A stretch of DNA of 55,633 nucleotides from Streptomyces sp. SM11 (GCF_002910905.1 NZ_NEUE01000251.1:1-55633); one strand, 5' to 3'; positions 1-8,814 are shown, counted from the first letter of the stretch. The notes: a model not told the origin generated them from the sequence alone. Made by a program: numbers and translations.

Positions 1-1395
1 GGGCCCCCGGTGCGAGCCGTCCGTGGACGTCTGGGCCGGAGCCGCCGGCCGGGTCGTACCGTTCGGCGGCGGAGCGGTGGGGGCCCCGGCCTCGACGGGC
101 GGCCGGTGCACCGCGCCGGGGGGCGGTACGGGTACGGCGTCGGGCGACGGCGGGGCGTCGGGGTCGGTCCCGAGCAGCGACTGCGGGAGGACCAGCACCG
201 CCTGCGTACCGCCGTAGATGTTGCTCTGCAGCCGGACGGCGATGCCGTGGCGGCGGGCCAGGGCCGAGACGACGAACAGGCCGATCCGGCCGTCCTGGAG
301 CAGATGGGCGACGTTGACCTGGTCGGGGTCGGAGAGCAGGGCGTTCATCCGCTTCTGCTCGTGGTCCGGCATCCCCAGACCGCGGTCCTCCACCTCCAGT
401 GCGAGCCCGGCGGTGACATGCTGGACGCGCAGCAGCACCTGGGTGTGCGGGGCGGAGAACACGGTCGCGTTCTCGACCAGCTCGGCCAGCAGATGGATCA
501 CGTCGGCGACGGCGTGGCCGCGCAGGGTGCCCTCTATCGGCGGGACCAGCTTGACCCGGGGGTACTGCTCGACCTCGGCGATGGCCGAACGGAGCACCTC
601 GGTCATGGTGACCGGGTTGCTCCACTGCCGCCGGGAGACGGCCCCGCCGAGAACGGCGAGGTTCTCCGCGTGGCGGCGGATCCGGGTGGCGAGATGGTCG
701 ACGTGGAAGAGGCCCTTGAGGAGGTCGGGGTCCTCGACCTCGTGTTCCAGCTCATCGAGGATCTGGATCTCGCGGTGGACGAGGGATTGCAGCCGCCGCG
801 CGAGGTTGACGAAGACCTCGACCTTCTGTTCGTTGCCGGTTCTGCTGAAGAGCTGGGAGGCCTGGACGACGGCGGCGACGGCGGCCTCCTGGGCCCGTAC
901 CATCTCCTGCCCGAGCAGGTCGAAGGCGTCGGCCCCGGGCGCGGGGGGTTGCGCCGGTCGCCGCGCGGCGACGGTTTCCCCGTTGCGGAGCTGTTCCACC
1001 ACACCTTGCAGCTCGGCCTGGCCCTGGGCGCTGACGCGGCGGAGCGCGAGGGCCCGGTCGAGCACCTGGCCCGCCACCCGGTTGGCGCCGAGATAGGCGG
1101 CGGCGACGGCGGCGACGGCCAGGGCGGCCGAGCCGCCGAGCGCCGCCCAGAGGCTGGGCGATGAGCCGACGGCTCCGGCGCGGACGGTGAAGATGACGGC
1201 GGCGGCGCCGCTGAGCACCGCGGCGATGGCCGGGAGCAGCGCGGTACGCACCAGCTGGGGGCGTATGCGGGCGTCGGGGGAAGGCCCTGCGGTGCGCGGC
1301 CTGCTCGTGGCCGAGTGGGCGCGCGTGCCGGGGCGGCCGTGCCGCCCGCCCTCACGGCGGTCCGGTCGCGCGTCGGGTGCGCGAAGTTGAGACAT
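1..1395 (-). CDS. Conservon-type sensor histidine kinase (CvnA-like), 3' end outside window
   Basis: The minus frame opens with ATG at 1395 and stays open for 465 codons to the window edge, so the C-terminus is missing. Seen: an Arg-rich cytoplasmic N-terminus, two hydrophobic segments at about residues 45-75 and 80-105, an alpha-helical phosphoacceptor-like region at about 110-300, and then an HATPase domain with the N-box LAELVENATVFS near residue 303 and the G1 box EDRGLGMP near 336. A Pro-rich tail begins after about residue 385. Known: this architecture matches the Streptomyces CvnA kinases, which head four-gene conservons (kinase, roadblock protein, DUF742, small GTPase). Inferred: the partner genes should lie just left of the window. 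No extracellular sensor domain is obvious between the two membrane segments. Confidence 0.85.
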   Translation of the reverse strand, partial: MSQLRAPDARPDRREGGRHGRPGTRAHSATSRPRTAGPSPDARIRPQLVRTALLPAIAAVLSGAAAVIFTVRAGAVGSSPSLWAALGGSAALAVAAVAAAYLGANRVAGQVLDRALALRRVSAQGQAELQGVVEQLRNGETVAARRPAQPPAPGADAFDLLGQEMVRAQEAAVAAVVQASQLFSRTGNEQKVEVFVNLARRLQSLVHREIQILDELEHEVEDPDLLKGLFHVDHLATRIRRHAENLAVLGGAVSRRQWSNPVTMTEVLRSAIAEVEQYPRVKLVPPIEGTLRGHAVADVIHLLAELVENATVFSAPHTQVLLRVQHVTAGLALEVEDRGLGMPDHEQKRMNALLSDPDQVNVAHLLQDGRIGLFVVSALARRHGIAVRLQSNIYGGTQAVLVLPQSLLGTDPDAPPSPDAVPVPPPGAVHRPPVEAGAPTAPPPNGTTRPAAPAQTSTDGSHRGP

Positions 1396-1817
1396 CAGCG
1401 TCCTCGGTACAGGGGGCACCGGGGATCGACGGTCGTGCCGGCGTCCATGTGGTGGCCCCTACGGTGGTCGGTCAGGCTCGGGTCATCGGTCGGACAGGCC
1501 CGAACGTTATGAGCCCACCGTTGATCACCGGGCACACACGGTAGTCGTCAATGACGTATGCGCGGCGGGCAGTTGTCGAACTTGCCCGCCATCCGTCCCA
1601 CTCTGGTATGACCCCTCGCACGCGCGCCCGATTACGCCGCCTTGACCCCGAATCGCGCCACGCCCCCGACGGCCGCCCACATGCTGGACACTTCGAGCAC
1701 GCCGAGGCCGCGCGAGGGGTGCCGATCGCGGGTCTACCCGCAGGTAGGGCACCGCTTCAAGGGACGGAGACGCGGACGGTTACCATATGAGCGCCGCCTA
1801 GCTCGAAAGATAAACTT
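1396..1817. other. Divergent intergenic region, kinase / gap
   Basis: About 420 bases lie between the divergent kinase and GAPDH starts. Short open frames exist on both strands, but their products are Arg/Pro/His-rich with no family resemblance and no convincing ribosome-binding site, so I call no gene. Promoters for both neighbours must lie here, but I cannot assign a confident -35/-10 pair. Confidence 0.5.
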
Positions 1818-3263
1818 GTGACTGTCAATGACGACTCGTTCACCAACTGGATGCACCGCGAGGAGATCGCGGAGTCGATGATCCCGATCATCGGGAAGCT
1901 GCACCGCGAGCAGGACGTCAATGTCCTGCTGCACAGCCGCTCCCTGGTGAACAAGTCGGTGGTCAGCATCCTGAAGACCCACCGCTTCGCCCGGCAGATC
2001 GCCGGCGAGGAACTCTCGGTCACCGAGACGATGCCGTTCCTGCGGGCTCTGACAACGCTCGACCTCGGCCCCTCCCAGATCGACATAGGCATGCTGGCCG
2101 CGACCTACCGGGCCGACGGTCGCGGACTCTCGGTCGAGGAGTTCACCGCGGAGGCCGTCGCCGGGGCGACGGGCGACAACAAGATCGAGCGCCGCGCATC
2201 GCGTGACGTGGTGCTCTACGGCTTCGGCCGCATCGGCCGGCTCCTGGCCCGCCTGCTCATCGAGAAGGCCGGCTCGGGCAACGGTCTGCGACTGCGGGCC
2301 ATCGTCGTCCGCAAGGGCTCCGGCCAGGACATCGTCAAGCGCGCCTCGCTGCTGCGCCGCGACTCGATCCACGGCCAGTTCCAGGGCACGATCACCGTCG
2401 ACGAGGCGAACAGCAAGATCATCGCCAACGGCAACGAGATCAAGGTGATCTACTCCGACGATCCGACGACCGTCGACTACACGGCGTACGGCATCAAGGA
2501 CGCCATCCTGATCGACAACACCGGCCGGTGGCGTGACCGCGAGGGGCTCTCGAAGCACCTCCGGGCGGGCATCGCCAAGGTCGTGCTCACCGCGCCGGGC
2601 AAGGGCGACGTCCCGAACATCGTGCACGGCGTCAACCACGACACGGTCAAGCCGGACGAGCGCATCCTGTCCTGCGCGTCCTGCACGACCAACGCGATCG
2701 TGCCGCCGCTGAAGGCGATGGCGGACGAGTACGGCGTTCTGCGCGGGCACGTGGAGACGGTCCACTCGTACACCAACGACCAGAATCTGCTGGACAATTA
2801 CCACGGTTCGGACCGTCGTGGCCGTTCGGCGGCGCTCAACATGGTCATCACCGAGACCGGTGCGGCCTCGGCCGTCGCCAAGGCACTGCCCGACCTCGAC
2901 GCGCCGATCACCGGCAGCTCGATCCGCGTCCCGGTGCCGGACGTCTCGATCGCGATCCTCAGCCTGCGGCTGGAGCGCGAGACCACCCGTGAAGAGATCC
3001 TCGACTACCTCCGCAACGTGTCGCTGGCCTCGCCGCTCAAGCGGCAGATCGACTTCATCAGCGCGCCTGACGCGGTCTCCAGCGACTTCATCGGTTCGCG
3101 CCACGCCTCGATCGTCGACGCGGGCGCCACCAAGGTCGACGGCGACAACGCGATCCTCTACCTCTGGTACGACAACGAGTTCGGCTACTCGTGCCAGGTC
3201 ATCCGGGTCGTCCAGCACGTCTCCGGGGTGGAGTACCCGACCTTCCCGGCCCCGGCGGTCTGA
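1818..3263 (+). CDS. gap: Glyceraldehyde-3-phosphate dehydrogenase, long form
   Basis: This 481-residue protein converts glyceraldehyde-3-phosphate to 1,3-bisphosphoglycerate, or the reverse. Seen: the nucleotide-binding motif GFGRIGR at residues 135-141, the catalytic ASCTTN motif with the nucleophilic Cys near residue 289, and the C-terminal WYDNEFGYS motif. Canonical GAPDH is about 335 residues, so this one carries about 130 extra N-terminal residues without a motif I recognise. The start is GTG at 1818 behind a weak purine-rich site. Known: such extended GAPDHs occur as a second gap copy in actinobacteria. Inferred: a gluconeogenic or regulatory role is possible but not shown. A strong hairpin follows the gene. 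Confidence 0.93.
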   Translation: MTVNDDSFTNWMHREEIAESMIPIIGKLHREQDVNVLLHSRSLVNKSVVSILKTHRFARQIAGEELSVTETMPFLRALTTLDLGPSQIDIGMLAATYRADGRGLSVEEFTAEAVAGATGDNKIERRASRDVVLYGFGRIGRLLARLLIEKAGSGNGLRLRAIVVRKGSGQDIVKRASLLRRDSIHGQFQGTITVDEANSKIIANGNEIKVIYSDDPTTVDYTAYGIKDAILIDNTGRWRDREGLSKHLRAGIAKVVLTAPGKGDVPNIVHGVNHDTVKPDERILSCASCTTNAIVPPLKAMADEYGVLRGHVETVHSYTNDQNLLDNYHGSDRRGRSAALNMVITETGAASAVAKALPDLDAPITGSSIRVPVPDVSIAILSLRLERETTREEILDYLRNVSLASPLKRQIDFISAPDAVSSDFIGSRHASIVDAGATKVDGDNAILYLWYDNEFGYSCQVIRVVQHVSGVEYPTFPAPAV

Positions 3264-3286
3264 ACCCGGCGCCACGTTCGTCCGTC

Positions 3287-3324
3287 GCCCGGTGCCCGGC
3301 AGGTTCTCCTGCCGGGCACCGGGC
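3287..3324. terminator. 17-bp perfect hairpin, bidirectional terminator
   Basis: GCCCGGTGCCCGGCAGG pairs perfectly with its downstream complement around a TTCT loop. It lies between the convergent ends of gap (3263) and the SnoaL-like gene (3366). It has no long U-tract, as is usual for actinomycete terminators. Confidence 0.8.
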
Positions 3325-3365
3325 GAACGATTCGCCTCGCGGTCGCGGGCGGGCGGGAGGGCACC

Positions 3366-3833
3366 TCAGCGCGGGACGGCCGTACCCAGCCGTTCGGTCG
3401 GGCCTCCGAGGAACGTGGACCGCTCGGCGAGGAGCCAGCCCCCGTCGACCTGCCGAAACGTGTCCTCGTAGTGCCCGACCTGCACGGGAAGGCGCGGTGG
3501 CAGCATGCCGCCGGCGTGACCGTCCACGCGGTAGGTCGTGAAGTACGTGCTCGCGGACGCCGTCGAGGCGGATGTCAGGGTCACCAGGATGTTGGTGCAC
3601 AGGCGGCGTGAGAGCCGGTCGGCGGGACGGGCCCCGAAGTAGGCGCGCAGGGCGTCCCGGCCCTCGATCCTCCGGTCCCCCTCGGCCCACTGCCAGACCC
3701 CGTCAGGGGTGAACAGCTCGGCCACGTCGCCGGGTTCACCCAGATCGAGGGTGCGGACGAACTCGACGACCAGCCGCTCGCAGGCGCGCTCGGCGATCAG
3801 GCGGTCCAGGGGATCCAGCGCATCGGTGTTCAT
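3366..3833 (-). CDS. SnoaL/NTF2-like fold protein
   Basis: The 155-residue product has the length and pattern of NTF2-like (SnoaL_4 type) proteins: an N-terminal helix-rich part (ERLVVEFVRTLDLGEPGDVAE), then FTPDGVWQW, a GRDALRAYF segment, and beta strands ending in GHYEDTFRQVDGGWLLAER. Members of this fold act as polyketide cyclases, dehydratases, dioxygenase small subunits or simply bind small molecules, so the reaction cannot be read from sequence. The start is ATG at 3833. It stands alone, with the frameshifted PPOX gene upstream on the same strand. Confidence 0.75.
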   Translation of the reverse strand: MNTDALDPLDRLIAERACERLVVEFVRTLDLGEPGDVAELFTPDGVWQWAEGDRRIEGRDALRAYFGARPADRLSRRLCTNILVTLTSASTASASTYFTTYRVDGHAGGMLPPRLPVQVGHYEDTFRQVDGGWLLAERSTFLGGPTERLGTAVPR

Positions 3834-3895
3834 CGCCCCTTCCTATCAACACCCCCCTGGGCCCCACGACTTGTTTTCGATTGCTCCGTTACGCG

Positions 3896-4013
3896 TCACA
3901 CGACGTCGGCGTCCAGCCCGGTCAGCCGGGCCGGCTCGTTCGTGGACAGCAGGTTGGCGAGCCCGGACTGGCGGCAGGCCCGCCACATGCTGTACGCACG
4001 CTCGGCGTTGAGT
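3896..4013 (-). other. Unassigned open stretch, possible C-terminal gene remnant
   Basis: Downstream of the PPOX stop a third minus frame reads about 39 sensible codons (AERAYSMWRACRQSGLANLL and onward) to a TGA at 3896. It has no plausible start or ribosome-binding site. It may be the last piece of a deleted gene; I do not recognise the family. Confidence 0.25.
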
Positions 4014-4441
4014 TCAGACCAGGCCGAGGTCCGAGCTGACCCAGCGCTGGGGGCGCAGGGTGATCACGACCTGCTCGCCGTGGTTCTCCCAGGCGAGGTC
4101 CACGTAACCGGCGACCTTCTCGGCCGGGAGATAGCGCGCCGACACCTCCTCCAGGTCCGCACGCGTGCCGGGGCGGGTGTCGACGACGGGCCCCTCGACG
4201 GAGACGTACCGGATGGTCGGCTCCAGCCGGTCGACCAACAGGGTGAACCGGCCTGCGGCGGCGATCAGTTCGGCCTTGCGTGAGGTGCGTCCGGTGAGGA
4301 TGCGCACATCGCCGCCCGGTGCGTACTGGTACCAGCTGGGCACGCTGAGCGGGGCCCTGTCCTGTCCCGCGACGCGACGGACAGTGCGGCGACATGAGGT
4401 TCGGCGAGGAACTGTTCGCGCTCTTCGCGGGTGAGGGCCAC
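4014..4441 (-). pseudogene. PPOX-family (pyridoxamine-phosphate-oxidase-like) protein, frameshifted
   Basis: A well-placed GTG start at 4441 (AAGGAG six bases upstream) begins MALTREEREQFLAEPHVAAL, the usual opening of small PPOX-fold FMN/F420-binding proteins. The family resemblance then jumps to another frame near 4365 and continues with APLSVPSWYQY, a conserved RYVSVEGPV strand and PQRWVSSDLGLV to the stop at 4014. Restoring one base near 4360-4370 would join the two halves into a protein of about 142 residues. Either the gene is a recent pseudogene or the assembly has lost one base. No active-site deletion is evident otherwise. Confidence 0.7.
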
Positions 4442-4577
4442 TGCACGCTCCTTCGTACGGGGATTCGGGGCTGCCCAGTGTGCCCTGCGCGCCGGGCACG
4501 TCTCCCGTCACCGGCACCGGAGCGGGCGGCGTGTCGTAGGCGGTCGCTCCCGTCCACAACCTCCTGGGGCAATACAC

Positions 4578-5045
4578 CTAGGCGACGTCGGGAGCGCCCT
4601 CGGACCGTCGTACGACGGCCGCCCCGCGCAGCGCGACTACGCACCAGACGGCCACCAGGAGCAGCGCGGCCGCGGCCAGGCCCCCGACTTCCAGGGGCTC
4701 CGGACGCCAGCCGAGGGAGAGGCGCGTACCGATCAGGACGAGACCGATGGCGGCCTTCTCCGGGTAGTAGACCGGAACCCTGGCCGCCACGGACCGCAGG
4801 AGGGCGGCCAGCACCAGGCCGATCACGGTCCAGGCGGTCAGATAGGGCCAGAGCGCTCCCGGAGCGGCGGGCGGCATGCCGTACTCCTCGGGGCCGATGC
4901 GGAACAGGGCGCCCGCCCATCCCAGCGCCACTCCTGCGGCGGTGACGCCCGCCGCCCACAACGCATGGCGCCACAGCGGGCCGGGACGCACACTGGCATC
5001 CTCGACATGGGGGCCGGCGGGTTCCGAGGACTCAGGAAGATCCAT
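4578..5045 (-). CDS. Small integral membrane protein, unknown function
   Basis: I chose ATG 5045 (MDLPESSEPAG). The frame is open further up to 5132, but that would overlap the divergent neighbour. The 155-residue product has about four hydrophobic segments, near residues 22-45, 58-80, 90-105 and 118-142, separated by short Arg-containing loops. I recognise no family motif. It is divergent to the membrane protein at 5125 with 79 bases between starts, so the two may share a regulatory region. Confidence 0.6.
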   Translation of the reverse strand: MDLPESSEPAGPHVEDASVRPGPLWRHALWAAGVTAAGVALGWAGALFRIGPEEYGMPPAAPGALWPYLTAWTVIGLVLAALLRSVAARVPVYYPEKAAIGLVLIGTRLSLGWRPEPLEVGGLAAAALLLVAVWCVVALRGAAVVRRSEGAPDVA

Positions 5046-5124
5046 CACGCCCGATGAGACGCACGCCGGGTGCCCATCGTCGCGTCGCGGACGGTGTCGG
5101 GGGCACGAACTAGGCTCCCGGGGC

Positions 5125-5619
5125 ATGAGCAAGGATCATGACGAGCCGATATTCGTCCGCTCGAACTGGGGCACAAGTCGCTATGTCTACAACCCGAACA
5201 ATCCGATCGGCATGGGACTGATCATCGGGTCCCTGCTGTTCGCCGCCGGGGGCATGTACCACCTCTTCGCGAGTTCTTCGTGGAGCGAGGGCGAGTTGCG
5301 CGACGCCGTGCACGCGGCCGTCCGGGACCTGGAGTCGGAGCGGCACACCATCAACTCCTGGACCGGCGGTTACGAGAGTCTAATCCGCGACGCACTGGAC
5401 GAGAGCGGCGAAGGCCCCTCGACCGGCGGCGTCGTGTACGTCGAAGGCGCGAACGATCCCTACGACGAGGACGCGGACCCGTCCGTCGACCTGTTCGAGG
5501 TCACGGCGAAGGACGTCGACGCCACGTTCTGCCTGAGCGTGTCGCCGCCGGAGCCCGAGTCGGCGCCGGCGAACGTCACGGTCAGCCTCTCCATCACCGT
5601 CGAGGAGGGCCCGTGCTGA
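5125..5619 (+). CDS. Single-pass membrane protein, unknown function
   Basis: ATG 5125 follows a GGCTCCCGGGG stretch. The 164-residue product has a polar N-terminus (about 30 residues with RSNWGTSRYVYNP), one hydrophobic helix at about residues 29-50 (GMGLIIGSLLFAAGGMYHLF), then a soluble acidic domain rich in D/E (DPYDEDADPSVDLFEV) ending in EEGPC. The topology suggests an anchored extracytoplasmic domain. No enzymatic motif was seen, and the frame is open further upstream without a better start. Confidence 0.65.
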   Translation: MSKDHDEPIFVRSNWGTSRYVYNPNNPIGMGLIIGSLLFAAGGMYHLFASSSWSEGELRDAVHAAVRDLESERHTINSWTGGYESLIRDALDESGEGPSTGGVVYVEGANDPYDEDADPSVDLFEVTAKDVDATFCLSVSPPEPESAPANVTVSLSITVEEGPC

Positions 5620-5644
5620 GCCCGGCCGGTGCGGATCCGGGCTT

Positions 5645-5667
5645 GAAGTTGCCGCTGCGGCAGCTTC
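5645..5667. terminator. Hairpin downstream of 5125 gene
   Basis: GAAGTTGCCGC and GCGGCAGCTTC form an 11-bp stem with one G-T wobble and a minimal loop, 26 bases after the stop at 5619. It is a plausible terminator. Confidence 0.45.
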
Positions 5668-5726
5668 TACCGTCATGACCAGGGCCGGAAGAACCGGCCC
5701 GGCCAGACGCTCGTGAGGGAGTGACG

Positions 5727-6070
5727 ATGGACCGACCGATCGCGGAGGTCGCCCGGATGTCGGGGGTGACCGCCCGGCCCCTGCGGCACGACGACGAGAT
5801 CGGCCTGCTGCCGCCGGCCCGGATCGGCTCCAACGGCCCCCGCTACTACGAGGAGCACCGGCTTCCGCTGCCGCAGAAGTTCCTCGTACTGCGGGCTCTG
5901 GTCGTCGCACTGCCGGAGATCGGCAGGGACCTCGCCGACCAGGTCGACACGGTGGATGCCCCGCACGGACACCATCTGCGGCTGCTCGCCGAGCGGGACC
6001 GGCTCGACGCCCTGGCCGCGACCGTCTCCGGCACGATCGCCGAGCTGGAACAGTCCAGAAGAGATAGTAC
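5727..6070 (+). pseudogene. MerR-family regulator, truncated and degenerate
   Basis: ATG 5727 opens a MerR winged-helix N-terminus (PIAEVARMSGVTAR, DEIGLLPPARIGSNG, RYYEEH) followed by the start of the dimerisation helix (LLAERDRLDALAATVSGTIAEL). Positions that are nearly invariant in MerR are changed: TLRHYDE reads PLRHDDE, and NGYRYY reads NGPRYY. After about residue 112 the frame loses all resemblance and runs into a different, antisense gene remnant. The effector-binding domain is missing. Relaxed selection plus a 3' deletion makes this a pseudogene. Confidence 0.6.
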
Positions 6071-6100
6071 GGACCGTGGGAACCCAAGCCTCCGCTCAGG

Positions 6101-6316
6101 GGCCTTGGACACCTCGGCGACGGTCCACGTGCCCTCGTACAGGTGCATGCGAACGATCAGGCTGTCCTCGACCACCAGGTGCATGGTCACCGGTGCGGTG
6201 AGCCCCTTGCCGGAGATGGCACTTGTGCCGCGACCGGCATGGCGGCCGCCTTCCGGCAAGCCGCACTGCCGGACGCCGGAGCTCCTGCCCTGCGCGGCGC
6301 GAGCACGGTGATTCAC
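6101..6316 (-). pseudogene. C-terminal remnant of an NTF2/SnoaL-like protein
   Basis: On the minus strand, codons between about 6229 and 6101 read KGLTAPVTMHLVVEDSLIVR followed by MHLYEGTWTVAEV, the terminal strand pair and helix typical of small NTF2-like proteins (family version: VRHHxYEDT). The N-terminal two thirds are absent. The frame is open to an ATG at 6316 but the upstream codons do not resemble the family. It abuts the broken end of the MerR remnant, so one deletion may have truncated both genes. Confidence 0.45.
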
Positions 6317-6424
6317 TCGGCATTCGAGGTTATGCCCGAGTTGTCGATTCGTACACCAGTGGCCCGCATGCTGGGTCGAGCCGCACCTGAACCACGGGCT
6401 CAGGGTGCCTACAGGAGGTCATGA

Positions 6425-7534
6425 ATGGTCAAGCGTCGTGAGTTGTTCGGAATGGTCGGCGCGAGCGTCGGAGCAGGAGTCCTGGGAGCGGGAACGGCAG
6501 AGGCCAGGCCCAAGCCCGGGAAGGACGGGCACCACGGCAGTTCGTCACATCCGAAGCACCGCACGCTCAAGGTGCTGCAGTTCAACATCTGGCTCGGTGG
6601 CAGCCGGGTGCCCGGCGGGCGGGCGGGCATCGCCGACACCCTCGCCGCGGTCGAGCCGGACGTGGTGATGCTCAGCGAGTCGAGCCCCGAACGGGTGGTC
6701 AACCTGCTGTCCGACCTCGCCGCGCGCGGACTGACCTACTTCGACAACAAGCACCCGGCCGACTCGGCGGTGATATCGCGCTACCCGATCATCGAGTTCG
6801 CCTCCTTCCCGTCCTGGTCGAAGGCGGTCGTCTCGGTCGACGGCACCGAAGTCACCGCCTATTCAGGTCACTTGGAGTACCGCTACTACGTCACCTACCT
6901 GCCGCGCGGATACGGCGGCGGTACGCCGTCGCCCCTGGAGACCTCCGAGTACGGCTGGAACGAGATCCCGACCGGCCCGATCACCGATGTCGAACTGATC
7001 GAGCGCATCAACACGGCTTCCGGACGTACGGAGCGGACGAAGACGGTCCTCGCGGACGCCGCGGAGGAGCGTGCCAAGGGCCGGCTCACGATGATCGCCG
7101 GTGACTTCAACGAGCCCTCGCACCGGGACTGGGACCGTCGGACCCGGAACCTGTACGACCACCACGGTACCGTCGTCGAATGGTCGACGACCAGAGCGAT
7201 CGAGGACGCGGGCTTCCGCGACAGCTATCGGGCGATCCACCCGGACCCCGTCCGCTTCCCCGGCTTCACCTGGCCGAGCGACAACCTGGGGGCCGACCCC
7301 GGAGAGATCACCTGGGCGCCCAAGGCCGACGAGCGGGACCGGATCGACTTCGTCTTCTACCACCCCGACCGGCGCGTCAAGCTGCTCGAAAGCGTGATCG
7401 TCGGCCCCTCCAGCACCATCGTGCGCAACAAGCGGGTGGAGGAGAAGGGCAGAGACGAGTTCTGGACGCCCACCTGGACCTGGCCGACCGACCACAAGGC
7501 CGTACTCAGCACATTCCGCATCACCATCCGCTGA
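6425..7534 (+). CDS. Tat-exported endonuclease/exonuclease/phosphatase-family protein
   Basis: ATG 6425 lies six bases after GGAGG; an ATG four bases upstream is quickly closed. The 369-residue product begins with a Tat-like signal (KRRELFG, hydrophobic VGASVGAGVLGAG, cleavage region AEA) and a His/Lys-rich linker. The EEP fold follows: VLQFNIW at about residue 50, a catalytic-region SESSP near 83, HLEYRYY near 145, GDFNEPSH near 226, DFVFYHPD near 310 and the terminal WPTDHKAV near 355. These are the metal and phosphate-site motifs of the DNase I/sphingomyelinase superfamily. The substrate, whether nucleic acid, phospholipid or inositol phosphate, cannot be told. The gene appears monocistronic. 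Confidence 0.85.
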   Translation: MVKRRELFGMVGASVGAGVLGAGTAEARPKPGKDGHHGSSSHPKHRTLKVLQFNIWLGGSRVPGGRAGIADTLAAVEPDVVMLSESSPERVVNLLSDLAARGLTYFDNKHPADSAVISRYPIIEFASFPSWSKAVVSVDGTEVTAYSGHLEYRYYVTYLPRGYGGGTPSPLETSEYGWNEIPTGPITDVELIERINTASGRTERTKTVLADAAEERAKGRLTMIAGDFNEPSHRDWDRRTRNLYDHHGTVVEWSTTRAIEDAGFRDSYRAIHPDPVRFPGFTWPSDNLGADPGEITWAPKADERDRIDFVFYHPDRRVKLLESVIVGPSSTIVRNKRVEEKGRDEFWTPTWTWPTDHKAVLSTFRITIR

Positions 7535-7699
7535 GCTCTTTCGCTCGAATTCACCTCGCTGATCAGGACGGCGGCCGTGACATGGACTCCGGACGGGCAG
7601 GCAGTGTCGGTCTTCTCATCCGGGTGGCGATTCCGCGCCCGCTGTCCGAGGCGGCGGCCCGTCCGAGGCGGCCGCACCCGTCCCGGATAGAGTCGGAGG

Positions 7700-8689
7700 G
7701 TGAAGATCCCGCGTCTGCTCGACGGGCGGCTGAAGTTCCGCCATCTGCTTCTCGTCGACGCGCTGTCCCGGCAGGGAAGCGTCGTCAGCGCCGCCGCGGA
7801 ACTGCACGTCACCCAGCCGTCCGCCACCCGCAGCCTGCACGAGCTGGAGGACATCCTCGGCGTCCCGCTGTACGAGCGGGGCCCACGGGGCGTCACGCCC
7901 ACCGTCTTCGGCGAGGCGTTCACCGAGCATGCGCGGGCCGTGCTGGCCCAGTTGGCACAGGCGGGCCGCCATGTGGTGGAGCTCGCCGACGCCGACCGGG
8001 GCACCGTGATCGTCGGCACCCACCTGGCCGGGTCGAACGTGCTCCTCCCGCGTGCCATCGCCGAGATCAAGAAGGAACGCCCCTACCTGACCGTGGTCGT
8101 GCGGGAGGCGTCCCCGGAAGCGCTGTTGCTGGATCTGGAGGCAGGCCGCATCGACTTCGTCGTCGGCAGGCTCACCGTCCCCTCCGACGAACGGATCGTG
8201 CGCCGCAAGCTCTACGACGAGTCCGTCGAGCTCGTCGTCAGGTCGGGGCACCCGCTGGCGGGGCGGGCCGCGGTGGACCTGGCGGACCTGGCGGACTACC
8301 CGTGGATCCTGCCGGGCGCCGAGACCGCGCTGCGGCGGGAGATCGAGGAGTTCTTCGCCCGACGGGCGATGCCGCTGCCGCTGAACCGGGTCGAGACCAC
8401 TTCGTTCCTGACCGTTCGCCAACTCCTGCTGGAGACCGATGTCGTGGCGGCGCTTTCCAGCCTGATCGTCCAGGACGACGTCCGGCTCGTCCGGCTGGCG
8501 GTGCCGCTGGACCCGATCAGCCACAGCGTCGGACTCACCCTGTCGGCCGCCCGCGCACTCGGCCCCTCGGCGCAGGCGCTGATCCGGAGCCTGGAGAAGA
8601 TCGCCGGCCACATGGCCCCGGACACCGCGACGTCCGCCCCGCGCGCCGAAGATCCCGGCGCCCCGGGCCGTGGGGCCCGGTCGGGCTGA
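7700..8689 (+). CDS. LysR-type transcriptional regulator
   Basis: This 329-residue protein has the LysR layout. The N-terminal winged helix-turn-helix covers residues about 8-66 (FRHLLLVDAL, GSVVSAAAELHVTQPSATRSLHELE), followed by a linker helix and a periplasmic-binding-like effector domain from about residue 95 (GTVIVGTHLAGSNVLLPRAI). The start is GTG 7700 after GGAGG with tight spacing. It converges on the 3-hydroxyanthranilate catabolic operon and is the only regulator next to it, so control of that operon, with a pathway intermediate as inducer, is the natural inference. Members near the GbpR/PcaQ branch control aromatic catabolism. The C-terminus ends in a low-complexity Pro/Gly/Arg tail. 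Confidence 0.9.
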   Translation: MKIPRLLDGRLKFRHLLLVDALSRQGSVVSAAAELHVTQPSATRSLHELEDILGVPLYERGPRGVTPTVFGEAFTEHARAVLAQLAQAGRHVVELADADRGTVIVGTHLAGSNVLLPRAIAEIKKERPYLTVVVREASPEALLLDLEAGRIDFVVGRLTVPSDERIVRRKLYDESVELVVRSGHPLAGRAAVDLADLADYPWILPGAETALRREIEEFFARRAMPLPLNRVETTSFLTVRQLLLETDVVAALSSLIVQDDVRLVRLAVPLDPISHSVGLTLSAARALGPSAQALIRSLEKIAGHMAPDTATSAPRAEDPGAPGRGARSG

Positions 8690-8814
8690 ACGGCGGTCGA
8701 GCGTCTCTGCCGGACGCACGGCCCAGGAACGCGTGCCCCGTGCCCGCCGTTCCGCCGCGGGCGGGGGTGAAGACCGCCACTGCGCGGGCCGGAGCAGGTT
8801 CGTACGACGCGTGT

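Noticed and set aside
10..1164. 384-codon plus-strand open frame
   Set aside because: It is antisense to the conservon kinase, whose HATPase motifs are unmistakable; the product is Gly/Asp/Arg-rich with no family resemblance.
1525..1790. 75-79-codon frames on both strands upstream of gap
   Set aside because: No ribosome-binding site, no conservation pattern and overlap with the promoter region.
1734..3275. 513-codon minus-strand open frame opposite gap
   Set aside because: It is a high-GC shadow of the GAPDH gene, with a low-complexity Arg/Asp/Val product.
3922..4974. 350-codon minus-strand frame across the PPOX and membrane-protein genes
   Set aside because: Shadow frame; the recognisable PPOX sequence is in the other two frames.
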